This document shows, in pieces, positions 16,484 to 25,675 of a DNA stretch of 47,594 nt. The position numbers were made by a program, and so were the translations under genes. The notes beneath the pieces were generated by a model. It was not told the DNA's origin, searched no databases, and saw only the letters and a program-made list of their open reading frames with translations. Within the stretch, counting starts at the first letter, position 1; the number at the start of each line of letters is the position of its first letter. Origin of the DNA: CAYUEQ01 sp964443805 (GTDB lineage Bacteria > Bacillota_I > Bacilli_A > RF39 > UBA660); contig CAYUEQ010000001.1 of the NCBI GenBank assembly GCA_964443805.1, positions 1-47,594 on the forward strand. The letters run 5' to 3'.

Positions 16484-17494
16484 ATGAACGTAATAATATC
16501 AAACAAATATCAAGAAATGTTAGTATCACTAGACATTGATGTTATTAAATCAATTAATGGTGAATTTGAAGTTGATGAGATAATCAAAACTTTTTCTAAT
16601 TTTTATTTTAATAAAATGATTTTAGATATTACAGCAATTAAGGATTATAAAAACATAAATAATATTCAAAAATTATCCGTGAATTTAGATATGAGTAAGA
16701 TAATATTACTATTAGATGATGCACCAGATTCATCTGATGCAATGTTTTTATCAAAACTAATTTCGATGGGAATATATAATTTCACTAGAAATATTGATAC
16801 ATTAAAATATTTGATAGATAATCCCAACGTTTACAAAGATGTCGTCCATTTACAAAAACTTGACTCGGCAAACGTTGAGATGGCAGTAGCGAGTTCAAAT
16901 AATAACGTTACATCATCTATAAAACAAAGAAAAAAAATTATTGGAGTAAAAAATGTTACTGAACAATCAGGCGCTTCCACACTAATTTACATGTTAAAAA
17001 GACAACTAACTAAAAATTATAAAGTATTAGCAGTTGAAATAGATAAAAATGATTTCGTCTTATTTAATGATAAGGAAATGGTCTCAACTACAAGTAGCAA
17101 TTTTGCTAATTTAGTATTAAAATCTAAAGAAACGGACGTTATTTTAGTTGATTTAAATGACTCAAACTTAGATTCTGCATGTAGTGATGTCATCTATTTA
17201 ATAGAGCCGTCTACAATCAAATTAAATAAACTAATAAGAAGAACTAGAACAATATTTAATGAATTAAAAGATAAAAAAATTGTTCTAAATCAAAGTTTAT
17301 TAGATAAAAAAGATATAGCAGACTTTGAATATGAATCAAAATCTAAAGTGTTTTTTAATATTCCGCCACTAGATGATAAAAAATTACATCATCCAGTACT
17401 TGACACTTTTTTATCAAGTTTAGGTTTTATAAGGCAAGCACCTGATCAAAATGATGCAAAAAGTAGAAAAAACAAAGGTTTATTTAGATTTTAG
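16484..17494 (+). CDS. TadZ/CpaE-like protein with degenerate ATPase
   Basis: 336 residues. The N-terminal 115 look like a receiver-type fold (KIILLLDDAPD), as in the atypical receiver domain of TadZ/CpaE, which places the pilus in the cell. The second half is MinD/ParA-like in its strand order (KIIGVKNV ... SGASTLIYML; TDVILVDLND), but the P-loop lacks the KGG and GKT residues, so ATP binding is doubtful. Two-domain layout and position at the end of the pilin genes support TadZ. No terminator follows; a promoter for the next gene overlaps. Confidence 0.68.
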   Translation: MNVIISNKYQEMLVSLDIDVIKSINGEFEVDEIIKTFSNFYFNKMILDITAIKDYKNINNIQKLSVNLDMSKIILLLDDAPDSSDAMFLSKLISMGIYNFTRNIDTLKYLIDNPNVYKDVVHLQKLDSANVEMAVASSNNNVTSSIKQRKKIIGVKNVTEQSGASTLIYMLKRQLTKNYKVLAVEIDKNDFVLFNDKEMVSTTSSNFANLVLKSKETDVILVDLNDSNLDSACSDVIYLIEPSTIKLNKLIRRTRTIFNELKDKKIVLNQSLLDKKDIADFEYESKSKVFFNIPPLDDKKLHHPVLDTFLSSLGFIRQAPDQNDAKSRKNKGLFRF

Positions 17495-17505
17495 TTCGAT
17501 ATTGT

Positions 17506-17532
17506 TTGACAAAACAAGTATTCCAATATAAA
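17506..17532 (+). promoter_or_regulatory. Probable promoter of the VirB2-like gene
   Basis: Consensus -35 TTGACA (17506-17511). Candidate -10 TATAAA (17527-17532) gives a 15-base spacer; a perfect TATAAT at 17534-17539 would give 22. One of the two is likely used. Confidence 0.5.
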
Positions 17533-17562
17533 ATATAATTATAAATGAGGGAGAGAATTATT

Positions 17563-17928
17563 ATGGATTTATTATTAATTGGTGCGACATTTGATTTATG
17601 TTCAAAAGGTGCACCTATAATGCAATTTGTTGGATATATATTATTAGGTTTTAAAATAGTTATTCCGCTTTTACTGCTAGTATTAGGATCGTTTGAATTA
17701 GGTAAAGCGATAGTAGCCCAAAAAGATGATGAAATAAAAGGAGCTACTAGTAAACTAGTTAAAAAACTAATTGCTGGTGTTGTGATATTCTTTATACCAA
17801 CTATAATAGGACTGGTATTTGGATTAGTTTCTGGATTTAGTGATGATGAAGTTGTTAAAAAAGAATATGAAATTTGTAAAACATGTATTACAAAACCTAC
17901 TAGTACAGAGTGTACAAAAGAAATGTAA
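17563..17928 (+). CDS. VirB2-like type IV secretion pilin (stand-alone)
   Basis: About 121 residues. Two hydrophobic helices surround a charged loop: FVGYILLGFKIVIPLLLL, then AIVAQKDDEIKGATSKLVKK, then GVVIFFIPTII. This signature recurs in the proteins at 19225 and 30934. VirB2/TrbC-type pilins have this two-helix hairpin with a short cytoplasmic loop. The C-terminus adds cysteines (CKTCIT). Start ATG 17563 is set by GAGGGAGAG just upstream; an in-frame ATG at 17545 overlaps that site. Own promoter and terminator allow high expression. Confidence 0.72.
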   Translation: MDLLLIGATFDLCSKGAPIMQFVGYILLGFKIVIPLLLLVLGSFELGKAIVAQKDDEIKGATSKLVKKLIAGVVIFFIPTIIGLVFGLVSGFSDDEVVKKEYEICKTCITKPTSTECTKEM

Positions 17929-17930
17929 TT

Positions 17931-17958
17931 ATAACTTTATATTTAAAGTTATTTTTTT
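17931..17958 (+). terminator. Terminator after the VirB2-like gene
   Basis: Stem ATAACTTTA (17931-17939), loop tatt, TAAAGTTAT (17944-17952) followed by a T tract. Confidence 0.85.
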
Positions 17959-17986
17959 TGTGGTAATATAATAATAGGTGAATTGT

Positions 17987-19120
17987 ATGGTAGAAAAAGT
18001 AATGAATTTTATTAGAAACAAAAAATATGAAGGAAAATTAAATAGATACATATTTTTAGCTGTTGCGGTAGGTGTTATTGCATTAGTTTTATTGTTTACT
18101 ATTATGTATTTAAATAAAACATATTCTTATTATGAAGTTGAAGATAGATTAAATTCAGCAGCTAAGAATTATTTTAAGGATAATGAATCTTTATTACCAA
18201 TTGACAACAATCCTGCAACTGTAACAGCAGAAGATTTAGAAACAGGTAAATATATAAAACCATTATCTAAATTAATAAAAGATGAAAGTTGTACTGCGTA
18301 TGTTGAAGCTTATAAAAAAGAAAATGAATATGAATATATTTCTTATTTAAATTGTGGAGAAAAATATACTACTAAATTAATAAATAATGCTGTACTAGAT
18401 GACAATTCGGTTGTTGAGTCGGGAACTGGATTATATCAAGTAAATGAAGATTATATTTTTAGGGGAGAAAACCCAAATAATCATATAGAAATATCTAATA
18501 AATTGTGGAGAATTATTAAAATTGATAGCAATGGATTTATTAAAATTATCTTAGAAGACGTTTTAAAAAATGAACAAGGTAGAGAAATTACTCGGGTAGA
18601 ATGGGATGATAGATATAATGCTAATGAAAAATCTACATACGGTATTAACACTTACTCAGTAAGTAGAATTAGAGAAACTTTAAAAAATAAATTCGAAGAA
18701 ATTATCTTAGAAAAAGATCGAAATAAATTAGTTGAATTTGAAAATTGCGTTGGTAAAAGAATGGAAGAATACAATATCAATACTGGAGAAGCTGAGTGTG
18801 GTTTATTAAATCAAAAGGAATATATATCTTTATTACCATTGTATGAATATATTTATGCTAGTTTGGACAACACTTGCAATAAGTCAACAGATATTCAATG
18901 TCAAAACTATAACTATTTAGCTAAATTCCCTACTTATTGGTGGACTATAACTGGAGTATTCGAAAATACATATCAAGTTTATATGATTAATCAAAAAGGT
19001 GAAATATTAAGATTAAGAGCTATTGATACAGCTCAATTAAGACCAGTAATTATGTTAAATCATCGCTTATTATATTCAGAAGGCGACGGAAGTTTAAACA
19101 AACCTTATAAACTGAGATAA
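17987..19120 (+). CDS. Membrane-anchored protein with a large extracellular domain
   Basis: About 377 residues. A cytoplasmic basic start, a membrane segment (about 22-43), then a helix NKTYSYYEVEDRLNSAAKNY that resembles the shaft of type IV pseudopilins. The C-terminal domain begins LWRIIKIDSNGFIKII and ends LRPVIMLN, a domain often joined to pilin-like anchors in small-genome gut Bacilli. I do not know its function; it would face outward. AGGTG six bases before ATG 17987 sets the start. It is flanked by terminators on both sides, so it is a single-gene unit inside the locus. Confidence 0.65.
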   Translation: MVEKVMNFIRNKKYEGKLNRYIFLAVAVGVIALVLLFTIMYLNKTYSYYEVEDRLNSAAKNYFKDNESLLPIDNNPATVTAEDLETGKYIKPLSKLIKDESCTAYVEAYKKENEYEYISYLNCGEKYTTKLINNAVLDDNSVVESGTGLYQVNEDYIFRGENPNNHIEISNKLWRIIKIDSNGFIKIILEDVLKNEQGREITRVEWDDRYNANEKSTYGINTYSVSRIRETLKNKFEEIILEKDRNKLVEFENCVGKRMEEYNINTGEAECGLLNQKEYISLLPLYEYIYASLDNTCNKSTDIQCQNYNYLAKFPTYWWTITGVFENTYQVYMINQKGEILRLRAIDTAQLRPVIMLNHRLLYSEGDGSLNKPYKLR

Positions 19121-19126
19121 AAACAA

Positions 19127-19166
19127 AAAAACATATGTTGATATCCGCTAAATATGTTTTTTTTTT
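19127..19166 (+). terminator. Terminator after the pseudopilin-like gene
   Basis: AAAACATAT (from 19127) pairs with ATATGTTTT (19152-19160) across a 15-base loop and runs into a T tract. Confidence 0.7.
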
Positions 19167-19224
19167 AGCTAAATTATGTTACAATTAAATAGATATAGTA
19201 ATAAGTATAGAAGAGTGATATTAA

Positions 19225-20586
19225 ATGAATAAATTTAAAATTTTAATCTTAGGTATAATTTTAATTTTGCTGACTGGCTGTGGTAAAGATAAACAACTGG
19301 AATTAATAGATAAATATAACATAACAGAAGAAGGATTTACTTGTAGTTATGTTGTTCAAACCCAAAGTTATATTGATTGGAAATACGAAGTTCATTCTGT
19401 GCCAGAAATAACAGAAAGCTCAAAATTTTCTATACAAGTTCGAAAACAACGTCCTGGGGAGTCTGATTACGATGAAGAAAATCCTCTAGTTGTAAGATTT
19501 AATGTAGATAATGCTGGTTTTAAACGTGTTGCACTTGAAAATAATATGGAAATAGAATTAAATGCATATGGTAAAACATTTCCATTTACAGTTTCTACTT
19601 CATTATTAGAAGAAATTCTAGAATATTATAGTAAATATGGTATATGTATGGATAACATTATAGCTTGTAGGGATACTGATCTTGAAGAGCATAGCCATAT
19701 CGATATTGTTCATGACGATTACACTATCTATCCTATTAATAGTAAATCAAATTTTTGTATATATCAAGTATCTTTTAGACATGATGAAAGTAAAAATGAT
19801 GAAAAATCTATAAGATATTCAGAGATGGAAGAAAGTAAGAGCTATTGTGTTCTTACTACGAGAAAAGATTCCTATTCTAGTATTAATTTATATAGAAACA
19901 AAGATGAAAACTATTTTAGATTTGATGTAGCAGTTGATAGTACCTGCAAAGAAGATCCTAATAATTTATGGAAGGGGCAACTTTATCCAATTGAAAAAGG
20001 GGAAACATTTACAACCCCACCATATACATTTCCACCGCACTTAGCGAAGTTTTCATTTTTGACACCACATTACACAGTAACAATTCCCGAAGATCAAATC
20101 CCTTTATTATTTCCAGAAGGTGGAGGATTTCCAAAGCAAATATATGTTTGTGAATTAGATATCGGCATATTCCAAGGTGGACATGATATGAAAATATATG
20201 TTAATAAACCAGATGCTGATAAAGGAGATTGTCAAAAAACAAGAGATTGGTCAGTAGTTTTGGAAGAAGGATATGCAAGTGGAAGAGCAGGAAAGTATCA
20301 AGCCGAACCAGATTGTGAAGGCATATTTGGGGGATTAGGTGATGAACTACAAAGTATATTTAATGTTATTAAAATAGCAGCTCCAATACTAATTTTGGTG
20401 TTAAGTATAATCGATTTTGTTAGGGCGACAATTCAACAAGATAAAGATGAGATGAAAGTTGCATTTAACAAGTTAATTAAGAGACTAATATTAGCAGTTA
20501 TATTGTTCTTACTACCTATTATATTAGGTATAGTATTACAATGGTCAGGTTCTACATTAGATGACCCACTGTGCTCTATAAGATAA
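19225..20586 (+). CDS. Lipoprotein with a C-terminal VirB2-like domain
   Basis: 453 residues. N-terminal lipobox LLTGCGK (Cys at 19) marks a lipoprotein. A beta-rich extracellular region of about 350 residues with several Cys follows. The last 85 residues are a VirB2-like hairpin: VIKIAAPILILVLSIIDFVRAT, loop IQQDKDEMKVAFNKLIKR, then LAVILFLLPIILGIV. Lipoprotein anchor and helical hairpin would tether both ends in the membrane. This architecture is unusual. It starts the second (T4SS) part of the locus and is followed 16 bases later by the VirB6-like gene. Confidence 0.7.
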   Translation: MNKFKILILGIILILLTGCGKDKQLELIDKYNITEEGFTCSYVVQTQSYIDWKYEVHSVPEITESSKFSIQVRKQRPGESDYDEENPLVVRFNVDNAGFKRVALENNMEIELNAYGKTFPFTVSTSLLEEILEYYSKYGICMDNIIACRDTDLEEHSHIDIVHDDYTIYPINSKSNFCIYQVSFRHDESKNDEKSIRYSEMEESKSYCVLTTRKDSYSSINLYRNKDENYFRFDVAVDSTCKEDPNNLWKGQLYPIEKGETFTTPPYTFPPHLAKFSFLTPHYTVTIPEDQIPLLFPEGGGFPKQIYVCELDIGIFQGGHDMKIYVNKPDADKGDCQKTRDWSVVLEEGYASGRAGKYQAEPDCEGIFGGLGDELQSIFNVIKIAAPILILVLSIIDFVRATIQQDKDEMKVAFNKLIKRLILAVILFLLPIILGIVLQWSGSTLDDPLCSIR

Positions 20587-20602
20587 AGAAAGGCGGTATT
20601 GT

Positions 20603-22807
20603 ATGATTTATTTAGGTTTTTTCGGATGGATATCAGACAATTTTATTGATGGATTTTACGGATTAATGTTATCTTTAGATGCCGCTTTATATGGTTTGGC
20701 TGTTTCAGCATATAAATTATTTTTAGTTATTTCTTCTGCAAGACTTTTTAAAGAAGCAGCTTATATTAATTTCGTTGAGAGAATAAATATAGTCTTAGGA
20801 GTAGGAATGCTTTTTGTTGTAGCTTTTTCTATTTTACAATCGATAGTTAATCCAGATAACATAGAAAAAGGAACGAGTAAATTAGCTGTTAACATTGCGA
20901 TAGCTTTAGTTTCTTTGGCTTTAATGTCAACTGCTTTTGATTATATGTATAAGTTACAAGAAGTTATTACTAACAGCAATATTATAGGAAAAATAATAGT
21001 TGGTGGATATAATGTTAATAAAACTGTTGTTGTTACTGATGGTACTGGAAATGAGACTAACGTAGAAATGGATTCCGCCTCAGCATTACAAATGGCTGGT
21101 AACGAAATGGCAGTATCAGTTTTTAAAGGATTCTTATATGATACCCAAGCAGAAGGTGATAATCTCGGAACTCCACTTGGAGAAAAATTTGTGCCAAAGA
21201 TAAAAGCTTTGGAAGATCCAGATAATGCTTATGAAGATTTTTATATAGTGGATAATTTAAATTATGTAGAAGATGTTCATCAGTTTGCGATGCTAACAGG
21301 AAATTTTGTTTTATATCCGAGTTTAGGAGTATTAATTAATAGTAGTGAACAAACTATTGAGTACAAATGGGGATTATCTGCTGTAGCAGCGATATTTCTT
21401 TGTTACGTATTAATTTCATTTTGTATCGATATGGCAGTAAGAGCATGTAAATTAGCTTTTTATCAATTAGTTGCACCGATACCAATACTAGCAAGAGTTG
21501 TTCCTGCTGGTAAAAAGATGTTTGATAATTGGTTAAAAGCAGTTATCTCAACGTTTTTAGAGGTCTATGCTAAAATAGCAATTATTTTCTTTGGAGTGTT
21601 TTTAATTCAACTTATTGCAGAAATAGAATGGCTTGAATGGTTTAATAAATACCTATATCCAGGAATTGATAATGCCACGATATTTTTTGGAAATGTATTT
21701 ATGATTATTGGAATTCTTTTATTCATCAAACAAGCACCTCAGTTATTAAAAGATGTCTTTGGAATTAAAGATGGTAACTTAGCTCTTGGAATAGGTAAAA
21801 AATTAAAAGATGCTCCAATCTTAGGTAAAGCTTATGATAAAACTCGTGGTGCTGTAACTGGTTCATTAGGTAGTGGGATTACTGGTATGCGTCAAGGAGG
21901 ACTTAAAGGCTTTGGTACTGGATTATTAGCAGGAGGTCTAGCAGGAGGAGCAGCAGGTGGAAAACAGTTTGGTGCCCAAAGAAATGCTCAACTACAACGT
22001 ATTACTGGGAACACAAATGCTAAAGCTGGTATGTTTGGAGGTCAAAAACAACTTTTCAACCGACTTACTGCAGCCCAAAAAGCAGGCGGAGTTTCTGCTT
22101 ATAAAGCACGTATGGATAAAAAACTTGGAGATTCAGCTATGGGCTTAAGTGCAGAAGATGTATATAATAATAAAATAAAAGATAGGGCAACTAGTTTGAT
22201 GGAAGCGAAAAGAAATGAACTAAACAATATAAAATATAATCCAGAAAGAGAAAGAGTGAACAGTCATTTCAACCCACAAATTCAATCATTAAGAGCTCAA
22301 CAAGCTAATCCTCAATATGATAACGTAGAAGAAATCAAAGATATTAATAACCAATATAATATAGACAGTTCCTCTCTTGAAGCAGAATTCAACAGAAGAC
22401 GTACCGCTAATGGTGGTGTTTTAAATCAAGAAGATTTAAACTTGAGAACAAAAATGAAAACAGAATTAGATACAAAATTTAAAACACAAATAGCTGAAGC
22501 TAAAGCAAGACATGATAACAAATTAACTACTACTTTAAACAAACTTGAATCAGATAGAACATCATCTTTAAATCAGATAGAAGCTAATCTAGGTAATGAA
22601 ATTAATGCTAATTTATCAACATTTGAATCTAGTGCACAAAAATCGATTAATGAAGAGTACAATAAAACAAGTAAAGGAAGAAATTTTATAACTAACAGAT
22701 CAGCTGCAGAAAAAGCATCTAGAGTTAAAGATTTACAGACTGCTGTTCAAAACATAGTAAAAGAAGAGCAAAGTAAAAATGCTCCAAAAAAAACTGAAAA
22801 GAAATAA
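20603..22807 (+). CDS. VirB6/TrbL-like polytopic T4SS membrane protein
   Basis: 734 residues. The first 400 hold about eight membrane segments in the VirB6/TrbL manner. A Gly-rich stretch (about 405-455, GLGTGLLAGG-like repeats) follows, then a charged coiled-coil tail of 250 residues rich in Glu, Lys, Asn and Gln that lies in the cytoplasm. Long soluble tails are known in the Gram-positive VirB6-type proteins. It would form the inner channel with VirB3 and VirB4. Preceded by AAAGGCGG. Confidence 0.8.
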   Translation: MIYLGFFGWISDNFIDGFYGLMLSLDAALYGLAVSAYKLFLVISSARLFKEAAYINFVERINIVLGVGMLFVVAFSILQSIVNPDNIEKGTSKLAVNIAIALVSLALMSTAFDYMYKLQEVITNSNIIGKIIVGGYNVNKTVVVTDGTGNETNVEMDSASALQMAGNEMAVSVFKGFLYDTQAEGDNLGTPLGEKFVPKIKALEDPDNAYEDFYIVDNLNYVEDVHQFAMLTGNFVLYPSLGVLINSSEQTIEYKWGLSAVAAIFLCYVLISFCIDMAVRACKLAFYQLVAPIPILARVVPAGKKMFDNWLKAVISTFLEVYAKIAIIFFGVFLIQLIAEIEWLEWFNKYLYPGIDNATIFFGNVFMIIGILLFIKQAPQLLKDVFGIKDGNLALGIGKKLKDAPILGKAYDKTRGAVTGSLGSGITGMRQGGLKGFGTGLLAGGLAGGAAGGKQFGAQRNAQLQRITGNTNAKAGMFGGQKQLFNRLTAAQKAGGVSAYKARMDKKLGDSAMGLSAEDVYNNKIKDRATSLMEAKRNELNNIKYNPERERVNSHFNPQIQSLRAQQANPQYDNVEEIKDINNQYNIDSSSLEAEFNRRRTANGGVLNQEDLNLRTKMKTELDTKFKTQIAEAKARHDNKLTTTLNKLESDRTSSLNQIEANLGNEINANLSTFESSAQKSINEEYNKTSKGRNFITNRSAAEKASRVKDLQTAVQNIVKEEQSKNAPKKTEKK

Positions 22808-22845
22808 AAAGAATAAATAAAGAAGAATAAAGAGGAGGAATAAAA

Positions 22846-23163
22846 ATGAGTGGAGGTTACTTAATACCAGCGAATTCAAAAAAATCAATGTTAATACTAA
22901 GTTTTTTTACACCGTTTGATTTGATGGTATTTGGATTTGGAGTTGGGTTTTCAGTACTACTATTGCTTATAGTAAATACTCAAAGTTTAGGTTTATTATT
23001 GTTGATGTTAACTCCGGGTTTAATCAGTACATTCTTAGTACTGCCGATACCAAATTACCATAATGTAATGACTTTGATTATGGTAGTCTATCAGTATTTT
23101 ACTAATAGAAGGAGATATGTATGGAGAGGTTGGTGTGTGAGTCATGGCGAAAAAAGTTCGTAA
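22846..23163 (+). CDS. PrgI-family (VirB3-like) T4SS protein
   Basis: 105 residues with two closely spaced membrane segments (about 25-43 and 46-68) and a basic end (NRRRYVWRGW). Size and position directly before the VirB4 genes are those of the PrgI family, the Gram-positive VirB3 counterpart. Its end overlaps the next start by 20 bases, so the products are made together. AGAGGAGGAA precedes the ATG. Confidence 0.8.
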   Translation: MSGGYLIPANSKKSMLILSFFTPFDLMVFGFGVGFSVLLLLIVNTQSLGLLLLMLTPGLISTFLVLPIPNYHNVMTLIMVVYQYFTNRRRYVWRGWCVSHGEKSS

Positions 23164-23701
23164 TTCAAAATTTTCAGAAGATTGGGTTCCTATAAGACAA
23201 ATATTAAATGGAATGATTCAATTAAATACAGGAGAATTTGTAACAGGTGTAAAAATTGACCCTAAAAACATATTTATATTAGATCAAGGCATTCAAAATA
23301 ATGTAATATTTAATTTTAGAAATTTTTATAACATAATTGATTATGAGTTTTGGTTAATTGTAGCGGACAAGCCTGTTGATATAACTGTGTACCAGTCTGA
23401 ATTACAAGTTTTATATAATAATACTCAAAATGGTGCTATTAGAAAATTAATTATGCAAGATATAAATAAAGCAAATTTATTTATGAGTACTACGGCTAAT
23501 ATTGTCGATGTTGAATATTTTATATTATTTAAATCTAAAAATATTGAAACGATACAAAAAAGAATTCAAAGTTTAATTACTAATTTAGCAAATTGTAGTT
23601 TAAACTCTAGACAAGTATCTAACGATGATTTAAGAACATTAATTGATAATTTCTTCAATGGTGGAGTTAGTACAAACTTTGGGACGGTGATGAGTGTATG
23701 A
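23144..23701 (+). CDS. VirB4/TraC-like N-terminal domain as a separate protein
   Basis: 185 residues without membrane segments, start overlapping PrgI by 20 bases. The block WVPIRQILNGMIQLNTGEF is typical of the N-terminal part of VirB4/TraC proteins, which contacts the membrane complex. It ends in TGA at 23699-23701 and the ATPase gene begins ATG at 23698. This can be a natural two-gene VirB4 or one gene split by a frameshift; the good coupling (ATGA) and complete domains favour two genes. Confidence 0.72.
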   Translation: MAKKVRNSKFSEDWVPIRQILNGMIQLNTGEFVTGVKIDPKNIFILDQGIQNNVIFNFRNFYNIIDYEFWLIVADKPVDITVYQSELQVLYNNTQNGAIRKLIMQDINKANLFMSTTANIVDVEYFILFKSKNIETIQKRIQSLITNLANCSLNSRQVSNDDLRTLIDNFFNGGVSTNFGTVMSV

Positions 23702-25482
23702 TGTTAAAAAGTGAAATTGCACCTAAAGGGATAGAATTTAAAACAAGTGATTTTATTATAAGTGATCGTTATGCAACTATTTTAACTGTTATTAGTTTTC
23801 CTAAATATATATCGCATGGTTATTTAGCTAATATAACTAATCTTCCTGGTGTAAAAATGGTTATAAAACATATACCAATCGAATTTTCAACATTGTCAAA
23901 GATGATTAATAAAGAGATAGCCGATTTAAAACAAAGATATCAAAATGAAAGAGACTTAACAATTCAAGAGAGAATTCGTCAAGATTATGAATCATTAGAA
24001 CAATTTATTCAAATGTTAGCAGCTACTCAAGCTCGAATTTATGATTTTCAAATGCATTTGATGATTAGTGCATCAACTAAAGATGAACTTGAAACAAGGA
24101 AAATGCAAGTTAAAAACTTTTTAGATAGTATGGGACTACGTGCAACAACGTTAATGTTTGAACAAGAAAAAGTATTGAAATCAATTATACCCATATTTCC
24201 AAAACAAGATATTGAAAACAGAGTTGGAACTCCAATACCTTCTGTAACACTTGCAGCAATGTACCCATTTGTATTTGATAGTATAAAAGATCCAGGATTA
24301 TCAACATTATTAGGCCAAGATTTTTCTGGAGGAGTTATTTTATTTAATCAATTCTTATATCAAATTAAAAAAGAACATAATAGAAATAATGCCAATATGA
24401 TTATTTTAGGTACATCGGGAAGTGGGAAGTCAACAGCGGCTAAATTATTACTCCGAAGCCACATTCGAAATGGATATAAGATAGTTTCAATCGACCCTGA
24501 GAATGAAAATGCTGAAATGGCAGCCGCATTAGGTGGAGATGTAATTGATTTAGGTAAAGGCGGAGACTTTGGAATGGTTAATCCGCTTGAGGTAATTGTT
24601 GATGCAGATGAAGAAGAAATTGCTCAAGGTCTTGGCTACACAGTTTTAACTAGAACATTACAACAGTTAAAAGCTTTTATGAAATATTATTCTCCTTCAA
24701 TCGAGGAAGATGTTCTAGCATTATTTAGTGAAGTGGTACAAGATACTTATAAAAGATATAAAATAGATTTTGATACAGATTTTAGTAATTTTACATCAAA
24801 AGACTTTCCAACATTTGATGATGTCTATGCGACAATAAAAGGACGTTTATTATCTATGCCTGAGGCATCACAAGAAAAAGATGTAATGGAAAGATTAGAG
24901 CTTAAAATAAGACCATTAACTAGAGAACTGAAATATTATTTTAATGGGCACACAACAATAAAAATTGAAAGTGATTTTATTGTATTTAATATTAAAGAAT
25001 TGATGAATTCAGATGAAAATATAAGAAATGCTTTATTCTTTAACGTTTTAAAATTTGCTTGGGGATTATGTTTAGAAAAAGATGTTAATACAATAATGGC
25101 AGTTGATGAGGCGCACGTATTATTATCAAGTAGAAATGAATTAGGAGCAGAATTCTTAGCTCAAATTCAAAGACGTAGTCGTAAATATAATACGGGGACA
25201 ATAATTATAACTCAACAACCAACAGACTTTGCTGCACCAAATATTATCAACCATGGTAAAGCTATATTTGATAATGCTTCTTATTATTTAGTAATGGGAT
25301 TAAGAAAGCAAGCAGTTGAAGATCTTAGTTTATTAATAGATTTAAATGATAATGAAAAAGAGAGTATAAAACACTATAACCAAGGAGATGCACTATTTGT
25401 CTGTGGTAGTAGAAGAATGAGAATTAATGTTATGGTAACTCAAGAAGAACTAGATTCATTTGGATCTGGTGGCGGACTTTAA
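23698..25482 (+). CDS. virB4: VirB4-like T4SS ATPase
   Basis: 594 residues. Begins with the VirB4 middle region (IAPKGIEFKTSDFIISDRYA) and a long helical part (about 60-130), then the RecA-like motor: Walker A GTSGSGKS at 238-245, Walker B with Asp470-Glu471 in IMAVDEAHVLL, and a QQPTD motif close behind. VirB4 energises assembly and substrate passage at the cytoplasmic face. The last 19 codons occur again, with differences, at 25592-25651 past an N-gap, so a second copy or paralogue probably existed here. Confidence 0.9.
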   Translation: MMLKSEIAPKGIEFKTSDFIISDRYATILTVISFPKYISHGYLANITNLPGVKMVIKHIPIEFSTLSKMINKEIADLKQRYQNERDLTIQERIRQDYESLEQFIQMLAATQARIYDFQMHLMISASTKDELETRKMQVKNFLDSMGLRATTLMFEQEKVLKSIIPIFPKQDIENRVGTPIPSVTLAAMYPFVFDSIKDPGLSTLLGQDFSGGVILFNQFLYQIKKEHNRNNANMIILGTSGSGKSTAAKLLLRSHIRNGYKIVSIDPENENAEMAAALGGDVIDLGKGGDFGMVNPLEVIVDADEEEIAQGLGYTVLTRTLQQLKAFMKYYSPSIEEDVLALFSEVVQDTYKRYKIDFDTDFSNFTSKDFPTFDDVYATIKGRLLSMPEASQEKDVMERLELKIRPLTRELKYYFNGHTTIKIESDFIVFNIKELMNSDENIRNALFFNVLKFAWGLCLEKDVNTIMAVDEAHVLLSSRNELGAEFLAQIQRRSRKYNTGTIIITQQPTDFAAPNIINHGKAIFDNASYYLVMGLRKQAVEDLSLLIDLNDNEKESIKHYNQGDALFVCGSRRMRINVMVTQEELDSFGSGGGL

Positions 25483-25497
25483 TAGGTGGTGAAAGTT

Positions 25498-25580
25498 ATG
25501 AAAAGAAATAATTTGATAAAATATGGACTTTTATTAGTTTTTCTTTTTGTAACTTTTTTTGCTATTAAAATTAATTTGTA
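25498..25580 (+). CDS. Start of an exported or membrane protein, cut by the assembly gap
   Basis: An ATG at 25498 with an AATAGGTGGTGAAAG site gives MKRNNLIKYG and then a hydrophobic run (LLLVFLFVTFFAI) before the N block. It is a signal peptide or membrane anchor, not part of VirB4. Its remainder is lost in the gap. Confidence 0.5.
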
Positions 25581-25590
25581 NNNNNNNNNN
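25581..25590. other. Assembly gap (10 N)
   Basis: Ten N bases join two contigs; the true length is unknown. The sequence on the right is a second VirB4 3' end, so the join lies within duplicated sequence. Confidence 0.95.
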
Positions 25591-25651
25591 AATTAATGTA
25601 ATCTTAACCCAAGAAGAATTAGATTCATTTGGTTCTGGTGGCGGTTTATAA
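25591..25651 (+). CDS. 3' end of a second VirB4-like gene, 5' part lost in the gap
   Basis: The frame ends LTQEELDSFGSGGGL and a TAA at 25649-25651. It matches the end of the VirB4 gene at 25482 codon for codon except for a few substitutions (VILTQ for VMVTQ, synonymous changes in Leu and Gly codons), so it is not a simple copy of the same bases. Either a tandem paralogue of VirB4 is hidden in the gap, or two strain variants were joined. Confidence 0.6.
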
Positions 25652-25675
25652 CATAAGTTTGGTGGTGACTTTAAA

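Noticed and set aside
21957..22148. Second plus-strand frame inside the VirB6-like gene
   Set aside because: Overlaps the Gly-rich region entirely and lacks a ribosome binding site.
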